From positions 1 through 37,877 of the forward strand of contig PNJT01000005.1 of NCBI GenBank assembly GCA_013822005.1: DNA of 37,877 bases, given 5' to 3'. The notes below the pieces were generated by a model. It had not been told where the DNA came from. It did no database searches and saw only the letters and a list, made by a program, of their open reading frames with translations. The position numbers were made by a program, and so were the translations under genes. How positions within the stretch are numbered: the stretch's first letter is position 1; each line of letters opens with the position of its first letter. The DNA comes from Novosphingobium sp. (GTDB taxonomy: Bacteria; Pseudomonadota; Alphaproteobacteria; Sphingomonadales; Sphingomonadaceae). Of this stretch, positions 1 to 8,647 are shown in pieces.

Positions 1-1
1 C

Positions 2-709
2 TCGGCCGCTTTCACCGGTGACAAAGTGATCGGCGCGATCCTGTTCGAACGCACCATGGACGGCGCGGTCGATGGCGTTCCCACTCCGGCGGCGCTGATC
101 GCCAAGGGCGTGGTGCCCTTCATCAAGATCGACAAGGGCCTGGAAGACGAAGCCAATGGCGTCCAGCTGATGAAGCCGATGCCCGAACTCGATGCGCTGC
201 TGGCGCGTTCGAAGGCGTTGGGTGTCTTTGGCACCAAGGAACGCTCGGTGATCAATTCGGCCAATGCCGCTGGCATCGCCGATGTGGTTGCGCAGCAGTT
301 TGAAATTGGCCGTCAGGTGCTCAGCCACGGCATGATGCCGATGCTCGAGCCCGAGATCAACATCAAGAGCGACACCCGCGCGGCCTGTGACGCGCTGATG
401 CTGGCCGAGATCCTCAAGCACCTTGATGGGATGAGCGAGCAGGTAATGCTCAAGCTGTCTCTGCCGGTGGTGCCGGGCACGTTCGATCCGCTGGTCAGCC
501 ACCCCAAGGTGCTGCGCGTGGTCGCGCTGTCGGGCGGTTACAAGCGCCCCGAAGCCTGCGTCGAACTGTCGAAGAACAAGGGCATCATCGCCAGCTTCAG
601 CCGCGCGCTGCTCGAAGACCTGCGCGCGCAGATGAACGACGCCGAATTCGACGCCGCGCTGGGCGAAGCGATCGACGCGATCTACAAGGGTTCGACTGAG
701 AAGAACTGA
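2..709 (+). CDS. fda: Class I fructose-bisphosphate aldolase (5' end outside window)
   Basis: Glycolytic/gluconeogenic enzyme that splits fructose-1,6-bisphosphate into dihydroxyacetone phosphate and glyceraldehyde-3-phosphate through a lysine Schiff base. The frame is open from base 2 to the stop, so the ORF-track GTG at 26 is only an internal codon and the true start lies upstream. About 235 residues are visible of a family usually near 295-300. Seen motifs are FIKIDKG, MLEPEINI and VMLKLSLP; the last holds the lysine expected to form the Schiff base. The context, with thiE 17 bases downstream, suggests an operon. Identification as class I rather than the zinc-dependent class II is firm because these motifs are class I-specific and no class II metal motif is visible. 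Confidence 0.93.
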   Translation, partial: SAAFTGDKVIGAILFERTMDGAVDGVPTPAALIAKGVVPFIKIDKGLEDEANGVQLMKPMPELDALLARSKALGVFGTKERSVINSANAAGIADVVAQQFEIGRQVLSHGMMPMLEPEINIKSDTRAACDALMLAEILKHLDGMSEQVMLKLSLPVVPGTFDPLVSHPKVLRVVALSGGYKRPEACVELSKNKGIIASFSRALLEDLRAQMNDAEFDAALGEAIDAIYKGSTEKN

Positions 710-726
710 TCGGCTAGGGGGCTGGC

Positions 727-1344
727 ATGACCCAATGCCAACTCTACCTGATCTCCCCGCTCGATGTCTCCGGCGCTTTCCCGGACCGGCTAGCCCGAGC
801 CTTGGACGCCGGGCCGGTCGCGGCGTTCCAGTTCCGCGTCAAGGACATCGACGAGCATCAGGCCGCAAAGCTGGCCGAGCCGCTGCAGGCGATCTGCGCG
901 GAGCGCGAGGTGGCGTTCATCGTCAACGATTCGATCGCGCTGGCCAAACGGATCGGGGCCGATGGGGTGCATCTGGGGCAGGGCGACGGCGATGTACGGG
1001 ATGCCCGCGCGCGGCTGGGCAAGGAGGCGCAAATCGGCGTCACCTGCCACAACAGCCGCGATCTGGCGATGGAAGCCGGTGAGGCCGGGGCCGACTATGT
1101 TGCTTTCGGGGCGTTCTTTCCCACGCAAACCAAGGACACCGATCACCGCGCCGAGCCCGAACTGCTCACCTGGTGGCAGAACCTGATGGAGCTTCCTTGC
1201 GTCGCGATCGGCGGGATCACACCGGAGAATTGCGCTCCTTTGGTCGAGGCCGGAGCCGATTTCCTGGCGGTCAGCCACGCGGTCTGGGGCGGCGACGAGG
1301 CCGCTGCGGTGCGGGCCTTCGCACGAATTCTGGGTGGGGATTGA
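727..1344 (+). CDS. thiE: Thiamine-phosphate synthase
   Basis: Joins hydroxymethylpyrimidine diphosphate and thiazole phosphate to make thiamine phosphate in the cytoplasm. It is a 205-residue TIM-barrel protein, close to the usual length. Seen family motifs in order: FQFRVK (diphosphate binding), IVNDSIALAKRIGADGVHLGQGD (quoted in part; the metal/diphosphate Asp loop), GVTCHN, ADYVAFGAFFPTQTK and AIGGI near the C-terminus. The start ATG at 727 has a purine-rich AGGGGG ribosome site five bases upstream. It lies 17 bases after the aldolase stop and is probably cotranscribed with it. That gap is too short to hold a TPP riboswitch, so any thiamine control would have to act at the upstream promoter outside the window. 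Confidence 0.94.
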   Translation: MTQCQLYLISPLDVSGAFPDRLARALDAGPVAAFQFRVKDIDEHQAAKLAEPLQAICAEREVAFIVNDSIALAKRIGADGVHLGQGDGDVRDARARLGKEAQIGVTCHNSRDLAMEAGEAGADYVAFGAFFPTQTKDTDHRAEPELLTWWQNLMELPCVAIGGITPENCAPLVEAGADFLAVSHAVWGGDEAAAVRAFARILGGD

Positions 1345-1427
1345 GCGTTCAAAGCAGTTGACCTACGCAAATTCATGGAGTTGGTTAACGCCATGACGCA
1401 GGCGCGCCTGCCACGGAGGGGTTGATC

Positions 1428-2300
1428 ATGGCTGAGAACGAACCGAACGCAGAGGTTGATGTCACCAAGGCCTGGGCCGCAACGCAGGACCAGAAAGGCC
1501 AGGCGAAGAAGCTCAGAATCTATGCCGCGCTGTGCTGGGTGGTGGCAATCGGGACCGAGATTGGCGGAATCGTCATGCTTAAGCAGGGCAAGTTCCAGTC
1601 GGGCAACATGGCGCTGCTGATCGGCCTGCTGGTGGTGATCGCGGCCTTCGCGATCGGCGGCAGCCTGATGTGGAAGGCCGCCAACCGCCACGATCCGGCC
1701 AGCCGCGCCGATGGTTTCCGCTTCTTCGTCCAGAACCAGCTGGGCGCGATCATCACGGTCCTGGCGTTCCTGCCGCTGCTTGTCCTGATCTTCATGGACA
1801 AGGACATGGATCCCAAGAACAAGAAGATTGTCGGCGGCGTCGGCGTGGTGCTGGCCTTGCTCGCGACCACGATCGGGATCGATTTCAATCCGGCCTCGGT
1901 CGAACAGTACACTGAGGACATGAATCTCTGCGCCAGCCAGATCAAGAGCGGCCAGCCGACCACTGCCTGCTCGCCCGCGGTGGCTGAGCAAGCCAAGGAC
2001 ATCGCTCGCGATTCCGCGGCGGTGGCCGATGCGACCAAGACCGCCGCCAACCCGGGCGGGGTCGATACGGTCTATTGGATCGCGTCGGAAAAACCGGGTG
2101 AGAAAGCCTCTGACCAGCGCGTCTTCCACTTGTGCGCCGATGTCACGCCCTTGCGCGGCAAGCAGGTCAAGAGCGGTTCGGTGACCGAAGCCTACAAGGA
2201 AAACGCCACCCGCATCACCAAGCAGATCCCGATGGAACAGCGCCAGTGCGGGTTTGGGGCTCCGGCTCCGGCCAAGGCGGAAGCCACGACTGCGCCTTAA
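1428..2300 (+). CDS. Four-helix membrane protein of unknown function, partner of OPT transporter
   Basis: I do not recognise the family. The ORF track begins at TTG 1422, but an ATG at 1428 follows GGAGGG with seven bases spacing and is the better start (290 residues). The protein has a charged cytoplasmic-looking N-terminus, then four hydrophobic stretches at roughly residues 30-50, 60-80, 105-125 and 135-153. A soluble C-terminal half of about 135 residues follows, with four cysteines (LCAS, TACS, HLCAD, RQCGF) that could form disulfides if it faces the periplasm. It is 48 bases upstream of the OPT transporter on the same strand, so an accessory role in that transport is an inference from position only. 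A 10-codon ATG ORF (1393-1425) sits directly before it. Confidence 0.75.
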   Translation: MAENEPNAEVDVTKAWAATQDQKGQAKKLRIYAALCWVVAIGTEIGGIVMLKQGKFQSGNMALLIGLLVVIAAFAIGGSLMWKAANRHDPASRADGFRFFVQNQLGAIITVLAFLPLLVLIFMDKDMDPKNKKIVGGVGVVLALLATTIGIDFNPASVEQYTEDMNLCASQIKSGQPTTACSPAVAEQAKDIARDSAAVADATKTAANPGGVDTVYWIASEKPGEKASDQRVFHLCADVTPLRGKQVKSGSVTEAYKENATRITKQIPMEQRQCGFGAPAPAKAEATTAP

Positions 2301-2348
2301 GACCGCCTTAAGACCGCATAGTAACAGAACACGAGGGGGTACCGGGCT

Positions 2349-4313
2349 ATGACTACACCGACCAGTCCCAAGGAAATGACCCTGCGCGGGATCGTGCTGG
2401 GCGCGCTTCTGACCGTTATCTTCACCGCTGCCAACGTCTATCTGGGGCTCAAGGTGGGCCTGACTTTCGCCACCTCGATCCCGGCTGCGGTGATCTCGAT
2501 GGCGGTGCTCAAGATCTACGCGGATTCGACGATCCAGGAAAACAACATCGTCCAGACCATCGCCTCATCGGCGGGGACACTGTCGGCGATTGTCTTCGTG
2601 CTTCCGGGTCTGGTCATGATCGGCTGGTGGCAGGGCTTTCCCTATTGGCAATCGGTGGCGATCATCGCGATCGGCGGGGTCCTGGGGGTGATGTATTCGG
2701 TGCCGCTGCGCCGTGCGCTGGTGACCGGTTCCGACCTGCCCTATCCCGAAGGCGTGGCCGCGGCCGAAGTGCTCAAGGTTGGGTCCGGGGTAGGCGGTGC
2801 GGAAGAGAATGCCCGCGGCCTGCGCGCAGTGATTTTCGGCACGGTGATTGCGCTGGGCCATGCTTTTCTGGCCAAGGCCAAACTGGTCTCCGAAGGCTGG
2901 GCCAAGGCGTTCGGCATTGGCAGCGGGGGCAGTTTCGTTTCGCTGACATTCTCGTTCGCGCTGCTGGGCGTCGGGCACCTGGTGGGCATGGCGGTAGGCC
3001 TCGCCATGCTGGTCGGCGTAGTGCTGAGCTACTTCATCATCCTGCCCCAGCTGAGCGCGACCGGCATGCCGGCGGGCGAAGAGATGATGGGCTTCCTGCG
3101 CGGCATGTTCCGCACCGAAGTGCGCATGATCGGCGCCGGGACGATCGGCATTGCGGCGATCTACACCCTGTTCAAGGTGATCGGTCCGATCGTCAAGGGG
3201 GTGCTCAACGCGGTCGAGGCCGATGTCACCCGCAAGATCCAGGGCGGCATGGAAACGATGGAGCTGACCGAGCGCGACTTGCCGATTGGGATAGTCGGCG
3301 GCTCGATACTGGGGCTTATGGTGCCGATCGCGATCCTGCTGGCCGCCGTATCGACCAGCGGCCCGGTCTCGCAATTCCTGGGGATTTCGCTGCTGGCCAG
3401 CGTGATCTACATCATGATCATGGGCGTGATTATCGCTTCGGTCACCGGCTACATGGCCGGGCTGATCGGCGCGTCGAACAGCCCGGTTTCGGGTGTCGGG
3501 ATCCTTTCGGTGCTGGGCATTTCGTTGCTGCTGGTCTCGATGTTCGGGCGCGATCTTTCGCCTGACGATACCAAGGCGCTGGTTGCTTTCGCGCTGTTTG
3601 TCACCGCGATCATCTTTGGCATTGCGACGATCGCCAACGACAACCTGCAGGACCTCAAGACCGGTCAGCTGGTCGGCGCTACCCCCTGGCGTCAGCAAGT
3701 CGCGCTGATCCTGGGCGTGCTGTTCGGGGCCATGGTGATCCCGCCGATCCTGACCATGCTCAACGATACTTTCGGTTTCCAGGGTGCGCCGGGCGCGGGC
3801 GACAATGCGCTGGGCGCACCGCAGGCGGCGCTGATCAGCTCGATTGCGCAAGGCGTGCTGGGCGGGGATCTCAACTGGGGCCTGATCAAGACCGGGGCGA
3901 TCATTGGCGCGGTTGCGATCGTGATCGACGAAGTGCTCAACCGCACCGGCAAAGGCTCGCTCCCGCCGCTCGCGGTGGGCATGGGCATGTACCTGCCGAC
4001 CGATTCGACCGGCTTTGTGGTGGTGGGGGCCTTCCTTGGCTATCTCTACAACAATTGGGCGTCGAAACAGAACGACCCAGGCTTTGCCAAGCGCATCGGG
4101 GTGCTGACTGCGACCGGCCTGATCGTGGGCGATGGGCTGTTCAACGTGCTCTATTCGGCCGTGGTCTGGACGACCGACGATCCGCACGCCTTTGCCGTGT
4201 TTGGCGAAAACCCCTGGGCCTTGCCGATGGGCGTGGTGCTGTTCACCGCATTGACGGTCTGGGCCTATGCCCGGATGCGCAGCGACGCCTCGCGGCCGGT
4301 TGGGGATGCCTGA
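2349..4313 (+). CDS. OPT family oligopeptide transporter
   Basis: Inner-membrane transporter of the oligopeptide transporter superfamily, whose members import small peptides or metal-peptide/siderophore complexes, probably driven by protons. The protein has 654 residues and is almost entirely hydrophobic with more than a dozen predicted helices, as expected for bacterial OPT proteins of about 600-680 residues. Seen family features include an early AANVYLGLKVGLTF segment, NNIVQTIASSAG, the signature-like LPYPEG loop near residue 133, and IGASNSPVSGVGI in the middle. An ATG start with a GAGGGGG ribosome site upstream is clear. The substrate cannot be told from sequence. The large ORF on the opposite strand (2565-4187) is an antisense shadow of this GC-rich gene. 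Confidence 0.93.
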   Translation: MTTPTSPKEMTLRGIVLGALLTVIFTAANVYLGLKVGLTFATSIPAAVISMAVLKIYADSTIQENNIVQTIASSAGTLSAIVFVLPGLVMIGWWQGFPYWQSVAIIAIGGVLGVMYSVPLRRALVTGSDLPYPEGVAAAEVLKVGSGVGGAEENARGLRAVIFGTVIALGHAFLAKAKLVSEGWAKAFGIGSGGSFVSLTFSFALLGVGHLVGMAVGLAMLVGVVLSYFIILPQLSATGMPAGEEMMGFLRGMFRTEVRMIGAGTIGIAAIYTLFKVIGPIVKGVLNAVEADVTRKIQGGMETMELTERDLPIGIVGGSILGLMVPIAILLAAVSTSGPVSQFLGISLLASVIYIMIMGVIIASVTGYMAGLIGASNSPVSGVGILSVLGISLLLVSMFGRDLSPDDTKALVAFALFVTAIIFGIATIANDNLQDLKTGQLVGATPWRQQVALILGVLFGAMVIPPILTMLNDTFGFQGAPGAGDNALGAPQAALISSIAQGVLGGDLNWGLIKTGAIIGAVAIVIDEVLNRTGKGSLPPLAVGMGMYLPTDSTGFVVVGAFLGYLYNNWASKQNDPGFAKRIGVLTATGLIVGDGLFNVLYSAVVWTTDDPHAFAVFGENPWALPMGVVLFTALTVWAYARMRSDASRPVGDA

Positions 4314-4322
4314 GTCTGGTAT

Positions 4323-4439
4323 CCGTTCGTCCTGAGGAGCGGCTGAACGCAGTGAAGACGCGTCTCGAAGGACCGCGTGCGCACGCAGTGGTTCGAGGCG
4401 GGCCTTCGCATGCGCTCAATCCCTCCTCACCACGAACGG
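4323..4439. repeat. Palindromic intergenic repeat, degenerate copy (family A)
   Basis: The element begins with CCGTTCGT and ends with its inverse ACGAACGG, the same termini as the copies at 11815 and 20051. The inner arms are more diverged here. It lies between the convergent OPT gene and the minus-strand small exported protein gene, where it could act as a transcription terminator in both directions. The assignment to a family rests on the shared ends. Confidence 0.6.
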
Positions 4440-4455
4440 GGATTGGGCCAGAATT

Positions 4456-4815
4456 CTAGGAGTTGTTCACCACCCGGCGCACACAGCGCAACGACCCTTC
4501 CTGGCCGTCTGCACCCAGCTTGCGCAGGAAGTTGTTGCTGATCAGGCGGTACTTGTCCCCGTTCTTGGGCCCGCTGGTCAGCACCAGCAGGTCGCCGGTC
4601 AGCAGGTAAGTGCCGCGCCCCTTGGCGGTGCGATAGGTGTTGGCGTTGACCACCACGAAATCCTCGTCCGGCACGCGCAGGCCGACTGCGCCAGTGGCAT
4701 CGCCGGGCATCTCGCACAGGAAATTGCCCGGCGGGATCTGCCCGATCGGGCCGCCTGGAACCGCCAGCGCAGGGGCGGCCAGGGCCAGCAGCAGAGGGGC
4801 AATGCGAAGTTTCAT
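4456..4815 (-). CDS. Small exported protein of unknown function
   Basis: 119 residues. The N-terminus MKLRIAPLLLALAAPALA is a typical Sec signal peptide with likely cleavage after ALA near residue 18. The mature part of about 100 residues is rich in Gly and Pro at its start, holds two cysteines (FLCEM and LRCVR) that could form one disulfide, and has a beta-rich look (DFVVVNANTYRT, GTYLLTGDLLVLTSGP). I do not recognise a named domain. It is transcribed alone, converging on the OPT gene and diverging from efp. Codon use matches the neighbours and two overlapping alternative frames are shadows. The signal peptide and coding pattern support a real gene; the function is unknown. Confidence 0.8.
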   Translation of the reverse strand: MKLRIAPLLLALAAPALAVPGGPIGQIPPGNFLCEMPGDATGAVGLRVPDEDFVVVNANTYRTAKGRGTYLLTGDLLVLTSGPKNGDKYRLISNNFLRKLGADGQEGSLRCVRRVVNNS

Positions 4816-4898
4816 GACGCTTCCCTAAGCGCAGAGCAGCTTAGCGGCAAGTGAACGACTTGCCGTCAGGCGCGCCGCAGGCTATGGGCGCGGCCTTC

Positions 4899-4930
4899 CG
4901 GTGCCTTGCGGCACCTGGTTCTTTCTCATT
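4899..4930 (+). promoter_or_regulatory. Hairpin followed by T-rich run in the efp leader
   Basis: A six-base stem GGTGCC / GGCACC with a four-base loop (4900-4915) is followed by TGGTTCTTTCTCATTCTT, just upstream of the efp ribosome site. It resembles a weak intrinsic terminator or attenuator, or simply a leader hairpin. There is no convincing gene upstream on this strand for it to terminate, so a role in efp expression is possible but unproven. Confidence 0.35.
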
Positions 4931-4946
4931 CTTGAAGGCAGGCACC

Positions 4947-5513
4947 ATGGCCAAGATCAGCGGCGTGGACATCCGTCCCGGCAATATTATCGAGTACGAA
5001 AAGGGCATCTGGAAGGTGGCCAAGACCCAGCATACCCAGCCGGGCAAGGGCGGTGCCTTCATGCAGGTCGAAATGAAGAACCTGATCGATGGCCGCAAGA
5101 CCAACGTCCGCTTCCGCAGCCAGGACACAGTCGAAAAGGTCCGCCTCGACACCAAGGACTTCCAGTACCTCTACGCCGACGGCGATGCCCTGGTGTTCAT
5201 GGACAAGGACAATTACGAGCAGATCAACCTGGACAAGGACCTGCTCGGCGATGCCGCGGACTTCCTCCAGGACGGCATGGATGTCGTGCTCGAACTGTGG
5301 GACGAGCGCCCGGTCAGCGTCGAACTGCCCGCGCAGATCGAAGCCACCATCGTCGAAGCCGACGCGGTGGTGAAGGGCCAGACCGCTTCGTCCAGCTACA
5401 AGCCCGCAGTGCTCGACAACGGGGTGCGTGTGATGGTCCCGCCGCACATTTCCAGCGGCACCCGCATCGTGGTCGACGTTTACGAGCGTACCTACGTCGG
5501 CAAGGCGGACTGA
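4947..5513 (+). CDS. efp: Translation elongation factor P
   Basis: Binds stalled ribosomes between the P and E sites and relieves arrest at polyproline stretches. The 188-residue length and three-domain, all-beta architecture fit the family. With the ATG at 4947 the loop lysine falls exactly at position 34 (TQPGKGGAF), the residue modified in EF-P proteins with a conserved Lys34. The ORF-track start at 4851 adds 32 residues with no family match and is rejected. The C-terminal domain carries the EF-P signature region [13 protein letters not shown] and [14 protein letters not shown]. The next gene starts eight bases after the stop, so the two are probably cotranscribed. No EpmA/EpmB modification genes are in the window. 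Confidence 0.97.
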   Translation: MAKISGVDIRPGNIIEYEKGIWKVAKTQHTQPGKGGAFMQVEMKNLIDGRKTNVRFRSQDTVEKVRLDTKDFQYLYADGDALVFMDKDNYEQINLDKDLLGDAADFLQDGMDVVLELWDERPVSVELPAQIEATIVEADAVVKGQTASSSYKPAVLDNGVRVMVPPHISSGTRIVVDVYERTYVGKAD

Positions 5514-5521
5514 GACAGACC

Positions 5522-6343
5522 ATGGCAGTCATTTCCGGCCTCATTCGCGTGATGGAAAAGGCCGCCCGCAAGGCGGGTGGCCGCTTGCGCCGCGATTTCG
5601 GCGAGATCGAGCACCTGCAGGTCTCAAAGAAAGGCCCGGCGGACTTCGTCTCGAAAGCCGATCAGCACGCCGAACGCACCATCTGGGACGAACTGCGCGC
5701 CGCGCGGCCCGACTGGGGCTTCCTGATGGAAGAGGGCGGCGAGATCCCGGGCGAGGACGGCAAGCCGCGCTTCATCGTCGATCCGCTCGACGGGACCAGC
5801 AACTTCCTCCACGGAATTCCGCACTTCGCGGTCTCGATCGCGGTGCAGGAGCCCAGGCTGGATGGCTCAGGCTGGGGCGATGTGACTGCCGCAGTGGTCT
5901 ATCAGCCGGTTACCGACGAAACCTATTGGGCCGAGAAAACTCGCGGAGCCTGGCTGCACGACCGGCGGCTGCGCGTTTCGGGACGGCGGCACCTCGATGA
6001 AAGCCTGATCGCCACAGGCATTCCCTTCGCCGGGCACGGCGATAGCGCAGAATGGTCGAAAATCAATGCCGCGCTGGCCCCGCAAGTCGCGGGTATCCGC
6101 CGCTTCGGTGCGGCCAGCCTCGATCTCGCCTGGGTCGCGGCGGGACGCTACGAAGGTTTCTGGGAAAGCAGCCTGTCTCCGTGGGATACCGCCGCGGGGT
6201 GCCTGCTGGTGCGCGAAGCTGGCGGTTTCGTCACCGACTGGCGCGGAATTTCCCAGCAGATTTGCGATGCGCAAGTGCTGGCGGGCAACGATGCCTTGCA
6301 TTCAAGACTGCACAAGATATTGGCGAACACGCTGAAAGGGTGA
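5522..6343 (+). CDS. Inositol monophosphatase family protein
   Basis: Mg2+-dependent phosphatase of the FIG superfamily, 273 residues, the standard length. Seen motifs are EEGGE near residue 70, the metal-binding motif DPLDGTSNFLHG at 87-98 and the second signature LSPWDTAAGCLLVREAGG near 215. All catalytic acids expected for the fold are present. Family members hydrolyse inositol-1-phosphate and also related sugar phosphates, so the substrate is not fixed by sequence. The start ATG at 5522 lies eight bases after efp, and the ORF track extends it wrongly through efp in another frame. tRNA-Leu begins 16 bases after the stop. efp followed by this phosphatase is an arrangement I recall from sphingomonads. 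Confidence 0.93.
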   Translation: MAVISGLIRVMEKAARKAGGRLRRDFGEIEHLQVSKKGPADFVSKADQHAERTIWDELRAARPDWGFLMEEGGEIPGEDGKPRFIVDPLDGTSNFLHGIPHFAVSIAVQEPRLDGSGWGDVTAAVVYQPVTDETYWAEKTRGAWLHDRRLRVSGRRHLDESLIATGIPFAGHGDSAEWSKINAALAPQVAGIRRFGAASLDLAWVAAGRYEGFWESSLSPWDTAAGCLLVREAGGFVTDWRGISQQICDAQVLAGNDALHSRLHKILANTLKG

Positions 6344-6359
6344 ATCGCCCGCAAAGCAT

Positions 6360-6443
6360 GCCCCTGTGGCGGAATGGTAGACGCGAACGATTCAAAATCG
6401 TTTGTCGCAAGGCGTGCCCGTTCGAGTCGGGCCAGGGGCACCA
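6360..6443 (+). tRNA. tRNA-Leu (anticodon CAA)
   Basis: The acceptor stem GCCCCTG pairs perfectly with CAGGGGC (6433-6439), followed by discriminator A and an encoded CCA (6441-6443). The anticodon stem AACGA/TCGTT closes a seven-base loop TTCAAAA, giving anticodon CAA at 6393-6395, which reads UUG leucine. A long variable arm (TGTCGCAAGGCG region) marks a class II tRNA, and the T loop GTTCGAGTC is standard. It begins 16 bases after the phosphatase gene, so it may be processed from the efp transcript. Confidence 0.97.
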
Positions 6444-6479
6444 TTGCCGAGTTTGACAAAGCCGCTTAGGCTGGCCAGC

Positions 6480-7796
6480 ATGATCAAACACTTCATCGCA
6501 ACAGTCGCGCTCTCTGCGCTTGTCGTCGCGCCCGCCTGGGCCGATCCGGTCCGTGATCGGATCGCGGCCGATCTGCCGGGCCTGATGGCGATCTACCGCG
6601 ACTTGCACCAGAACCCAGAGCTTTCGGGGCAAGAGTTCCGGTCCTCGAAGATCATGGCCAACGAGGCGCGCAAGGCCGGTTTTGACGTGACCGAAGGCGT
6701 GTTCAAGACCGGTGTGGTCGCGGTGCTGAAGAATGGCCCCGGGCCGGTGGTGATGATCCGCGCCGATATGGACGCTCTGCCGGTCGAGGAGCAGACCGGG
6801 CTGCCCTATGCCTCAAAGGCCCGCGGCAAGTCGCAAGCCGGGACCGAAAGCGGGATCATGCATGCCTGCGGGCACGATACCCACATGACCGCCTGGATCG
6901 CCACCGCCCGGGTAATGGCCGCCAACCGCGACAAGTGGTCGGGCACCTTGATCATGATCGGCCAGCCAGCGGAAGAGGCCATCGGCGGGGCAGGTGGCAT
7001 GGTCCGCGACGGGCTGATGACCCGCTGGCCCAAGCCCGGTTTCGTCCTGGCGATCCACGATTCCGACCTGCCCTCGGGCGTCATCGGGGTGAAAAGCGGT
7101 TTCGCGCTCGCCAATGTCGATAGCGTCGATATCACGGTGAAGGGCGTGGGCGGCCACGGGGCCTATCCGCACAACACCAAGGATCCGATCGTGCTGGCCA
7201 GCGCGATCGTGATGCGGCTGCAAACGCTCGCGAGCCGGGAGAACAACCCGCTCGATCCGGTAGTGGTTACGGTTGGCAGCTTTCACGCCGGTTCGAAGCA
7301 CAACATCATTCCCGATGAGGCGCGGCTGCAACTGACCGTGCGCTCCTATACCGACAGCTCGCGCAAGCTGCTGCTCGACGGGATCAAGCGGATCGCCAAG
7401 GCCGAAGCCGAAGCTTCGGGCCTGCCTGCCGACAAGCTGCCGGTGGTCAAGATCGAGGAGCCCGGCGGCCGCGCGACCTGGAACACGCCCGAACTGGCCG
7501 AACGGATGCGCAAGCTTTTCACTGCAAGGTTCGGCGCGGCCCGCGTGATCGATCCGCCGCCGTCGATGGCGTCCGAAGACTTTGGCGATCTGGCTCGCGC
7601 GGCCGGACCTGGAACGCAATCGCTGATCCTATGGGTCGGCGGACGGCCCAAGGAGCAGATCGACGCCGCCGCGCGCGAGGGCAAGCAATTGCCCGGCCTG
7701 CACAGCCCGTTCTGGGCGCCCGAGGCCGACAAGGTGATCTCGGCCGGGGCTGAGGCGCTGGTGGTCGCGGCGATGGACTTGATGCCGCGCAAGTAA
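6480..7796 (+). CDS. Exported M20-family amidohydrolase/peptidase
   Basis: Metal-dependent amidohydrolase of the M20D type (hippurate hydrolase / N-acyl-amino-acid amidohydrolase group). The ATG at 6480 gives 438 residues. The ORF-track start at 6402 lies inside the tRNA and is rejected. The first 21 residues (ending APAWA) form a clear signal peptide, so the enzyme should act in the periplasm, unlike most cytoplasmic members. Seen metal-site motifs are HACGHDTH, GQPAEEAIGGAGGM and MASEDFGD; the dimerisation-domain histidine motif is GVGGHGAYPH. The physiological substrate (N-acyl amino acid, dipeptide or hippurate-like amide) cannot be decided. It sits alone between tRNA-Leu and a convergent small gene. 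Confidence 0.92.
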   Translation: MIKHFIATVALSALVVAPAWADPVRDRIAADLPGLMAIYRDLHQNPELSGQEFRSSKIMANEARKAGFDVTEGVFKTGVVAVLKNGPGPVVMIRADMDALPVEEQTGLPYASKARGKSQAGTESGIMHACGHDTHMTAWIATARVMAANRDKWSGTLIMIGQPAEEAIGGAGGMVRDGLMTRWPKPGFVLAIHDSDLPSGVIGVKSGFALANVDSVDITVKGVGGHGAYPHNTKDPIVLASAIVMRLQTLASRENNPLDPVVVTVGSFHAGSKHNIIPDEARLQLTVRSYTDSSRKLLLDGIKRIAKAEAEASGLPADKLPVVKIEEPGGRATWNTPELAERMRKLFTARFGAARVIDPPPSMASEDFGDLARAAGPGTQSLILWVGGRPKEQIDAAAREGKQLPGLHSPFWAPEADKVISAGAEALVVAAMDLMPRK

Positions 7797-7986
7797 CTGC
7801 CCGGCTAGCGGCAACCAGGCAAGTGCCGTGCATGTCCTGCAGTGCGGCTTGCCGGCAGGGGCGATTGCCGGGAGGAAGTCCGGTGGCGGCCCTGCAATGC
7901 TGGTGATCGCTCGCCCCAATTGCGGTAACGCCGCCCTGATCGGTTCAGACGCGCGGGAATTCCTCGTGGCGGAATGCTTCTAGCCA

Positions 7987-8514
7987 TCAATCGCCACCCT
8001 GGCTGCTGCTGCCGGTGCGCTGGCGCGAATTGGCCTTGATCTGTTCGATCTGCTCAGAGTTGGGCCGGAACTGTTCACCGGTCTTGCGCTTGCGTTCGCG
8101 CGGATCGGGCTGGAGCGCGTCTTCCAGATCCATGCCCGACACGGTGACTGTCGCGCCGGGCCGCTGTTCGAGCTGTGGAATTCCAGTGGTGCGCAGGTTC
8201 GGCCGTTCCAGCCTTGCCGACGACTTGTTCGGTGCCCAACTGCCGCCGCCGCCACTGCCGCCTTCATCGGTTCCAAAGCCGCCCCCCGGCGTTTCGCGAA
8301 CCTTCATCTTGGACGCCAGTTTTTTGTGACCAAACTTCTCGGCCTCGGCAGCGGCCAGCTGGTTTTGGACCCGGTTGGCTTCAAGCTGGGCACTTGCCCC
8401 CCAATCCTCATCGGTCGCGAACAGGGCGAGCAACAGGGTGAGGGTCACGGTCGCTGCGGCAAAGTGCTTCAGCAGCTTTGGTGAAATGGCAAGGGTCGGG
8501 GCAGCTCTGCGCAT
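7987..8514 (-). CDS. Single-pass membrane protein of unknown function
   Basis: 175 residues. An N-terminal cytoplasmic tail is followed by one hydrophobic helix at about residues 18-34 (FAAATVTLTLLLALFA). Next comes a helical stretch (ASAQLEANRVQNQLAAAEAEKFG), a Gly/Ser-rich linker near residues 75-92, and a polar, charged C-terminus. The layout suggests a membrane-anchored protein with a mostly disordered periplasmic part. I recognise no named domain. An AGGACAGG string precedes the ATG. It lies downstream of aceA on the same strand, but a strong terminator separates them, so it is probably a separate unit. Confidence 0.7.
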   Translation of the reverse strand: MRRAAPTLAISPKLLKHFAAATVTLTLLLALFATDEDWGASAQLEANRVQNQLAAAEAEKFGHKKLASKMKVRETPGGGFGTDEGGSGGGGSWAPNKSSARLERPNLRTTGIPQLEQRPGATVTVSGMDLEDALQPDPRERKRKTGEQFRPNSEQIEQIKANSRQRTGSSSQGGD

Positions 8515-8561
8515 GGCACCTGTCCTAGCGCACGAAGGTTAACCGCCGCGTTTGAGCTTAT

Positions 8562-8615
8562 GGTTTCCAAAAAATTGACGGCCGCCGGGGTGAAAGGGGC
8601 ACCCCGACGACCGTC
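8562..8615 (-). terminator. Intrinsic terminator after aceA
   Basis: Read on the minus strand, GACGGTCGTCGGGGTG pairs with CACCCCGGCGGCCGTC (two mismatched positions) around a seven-base loop, followed by AATTTTTTGG. This GC-rich 16-bp stem plus T run, about 60 bases after the aceA stop, is the best intrinsic terminator in the window. Confidence 0.85.
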
Positions 8616-8647
8616 GTTTCTCCTCCCCAGGAGATCGTGGCGGCGCG

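Noticed and set aside
710-726. Possible TPP riboswitch before thiE
   Set aside because: Only 17 bases separate thiE from the aldolase gene, far too few for the element.
2565-4187. 540-residue minus-strand ORF opposite the OPT transporter
   Set aside because: His/Arg/Asp/Gln-rich composition throughout, typical of the reverse frame of a membrane-protein gene; the transporter on the plus strand has clear motifs.
6453-6458. TTGACA before the M20 amidohydrolase as a -35 box
   Set aside because: No -10-like sequence exists at the right distance; the start codon would fall where the -10 box should be.
7869-7882. GGGAGGAAGTCCGG resembling the conserved GAGGAAAGTCC of RNase P RNA
   Set aside because: The surrounding 190-base region is too short and lacks the other conserved RNase P blocks.
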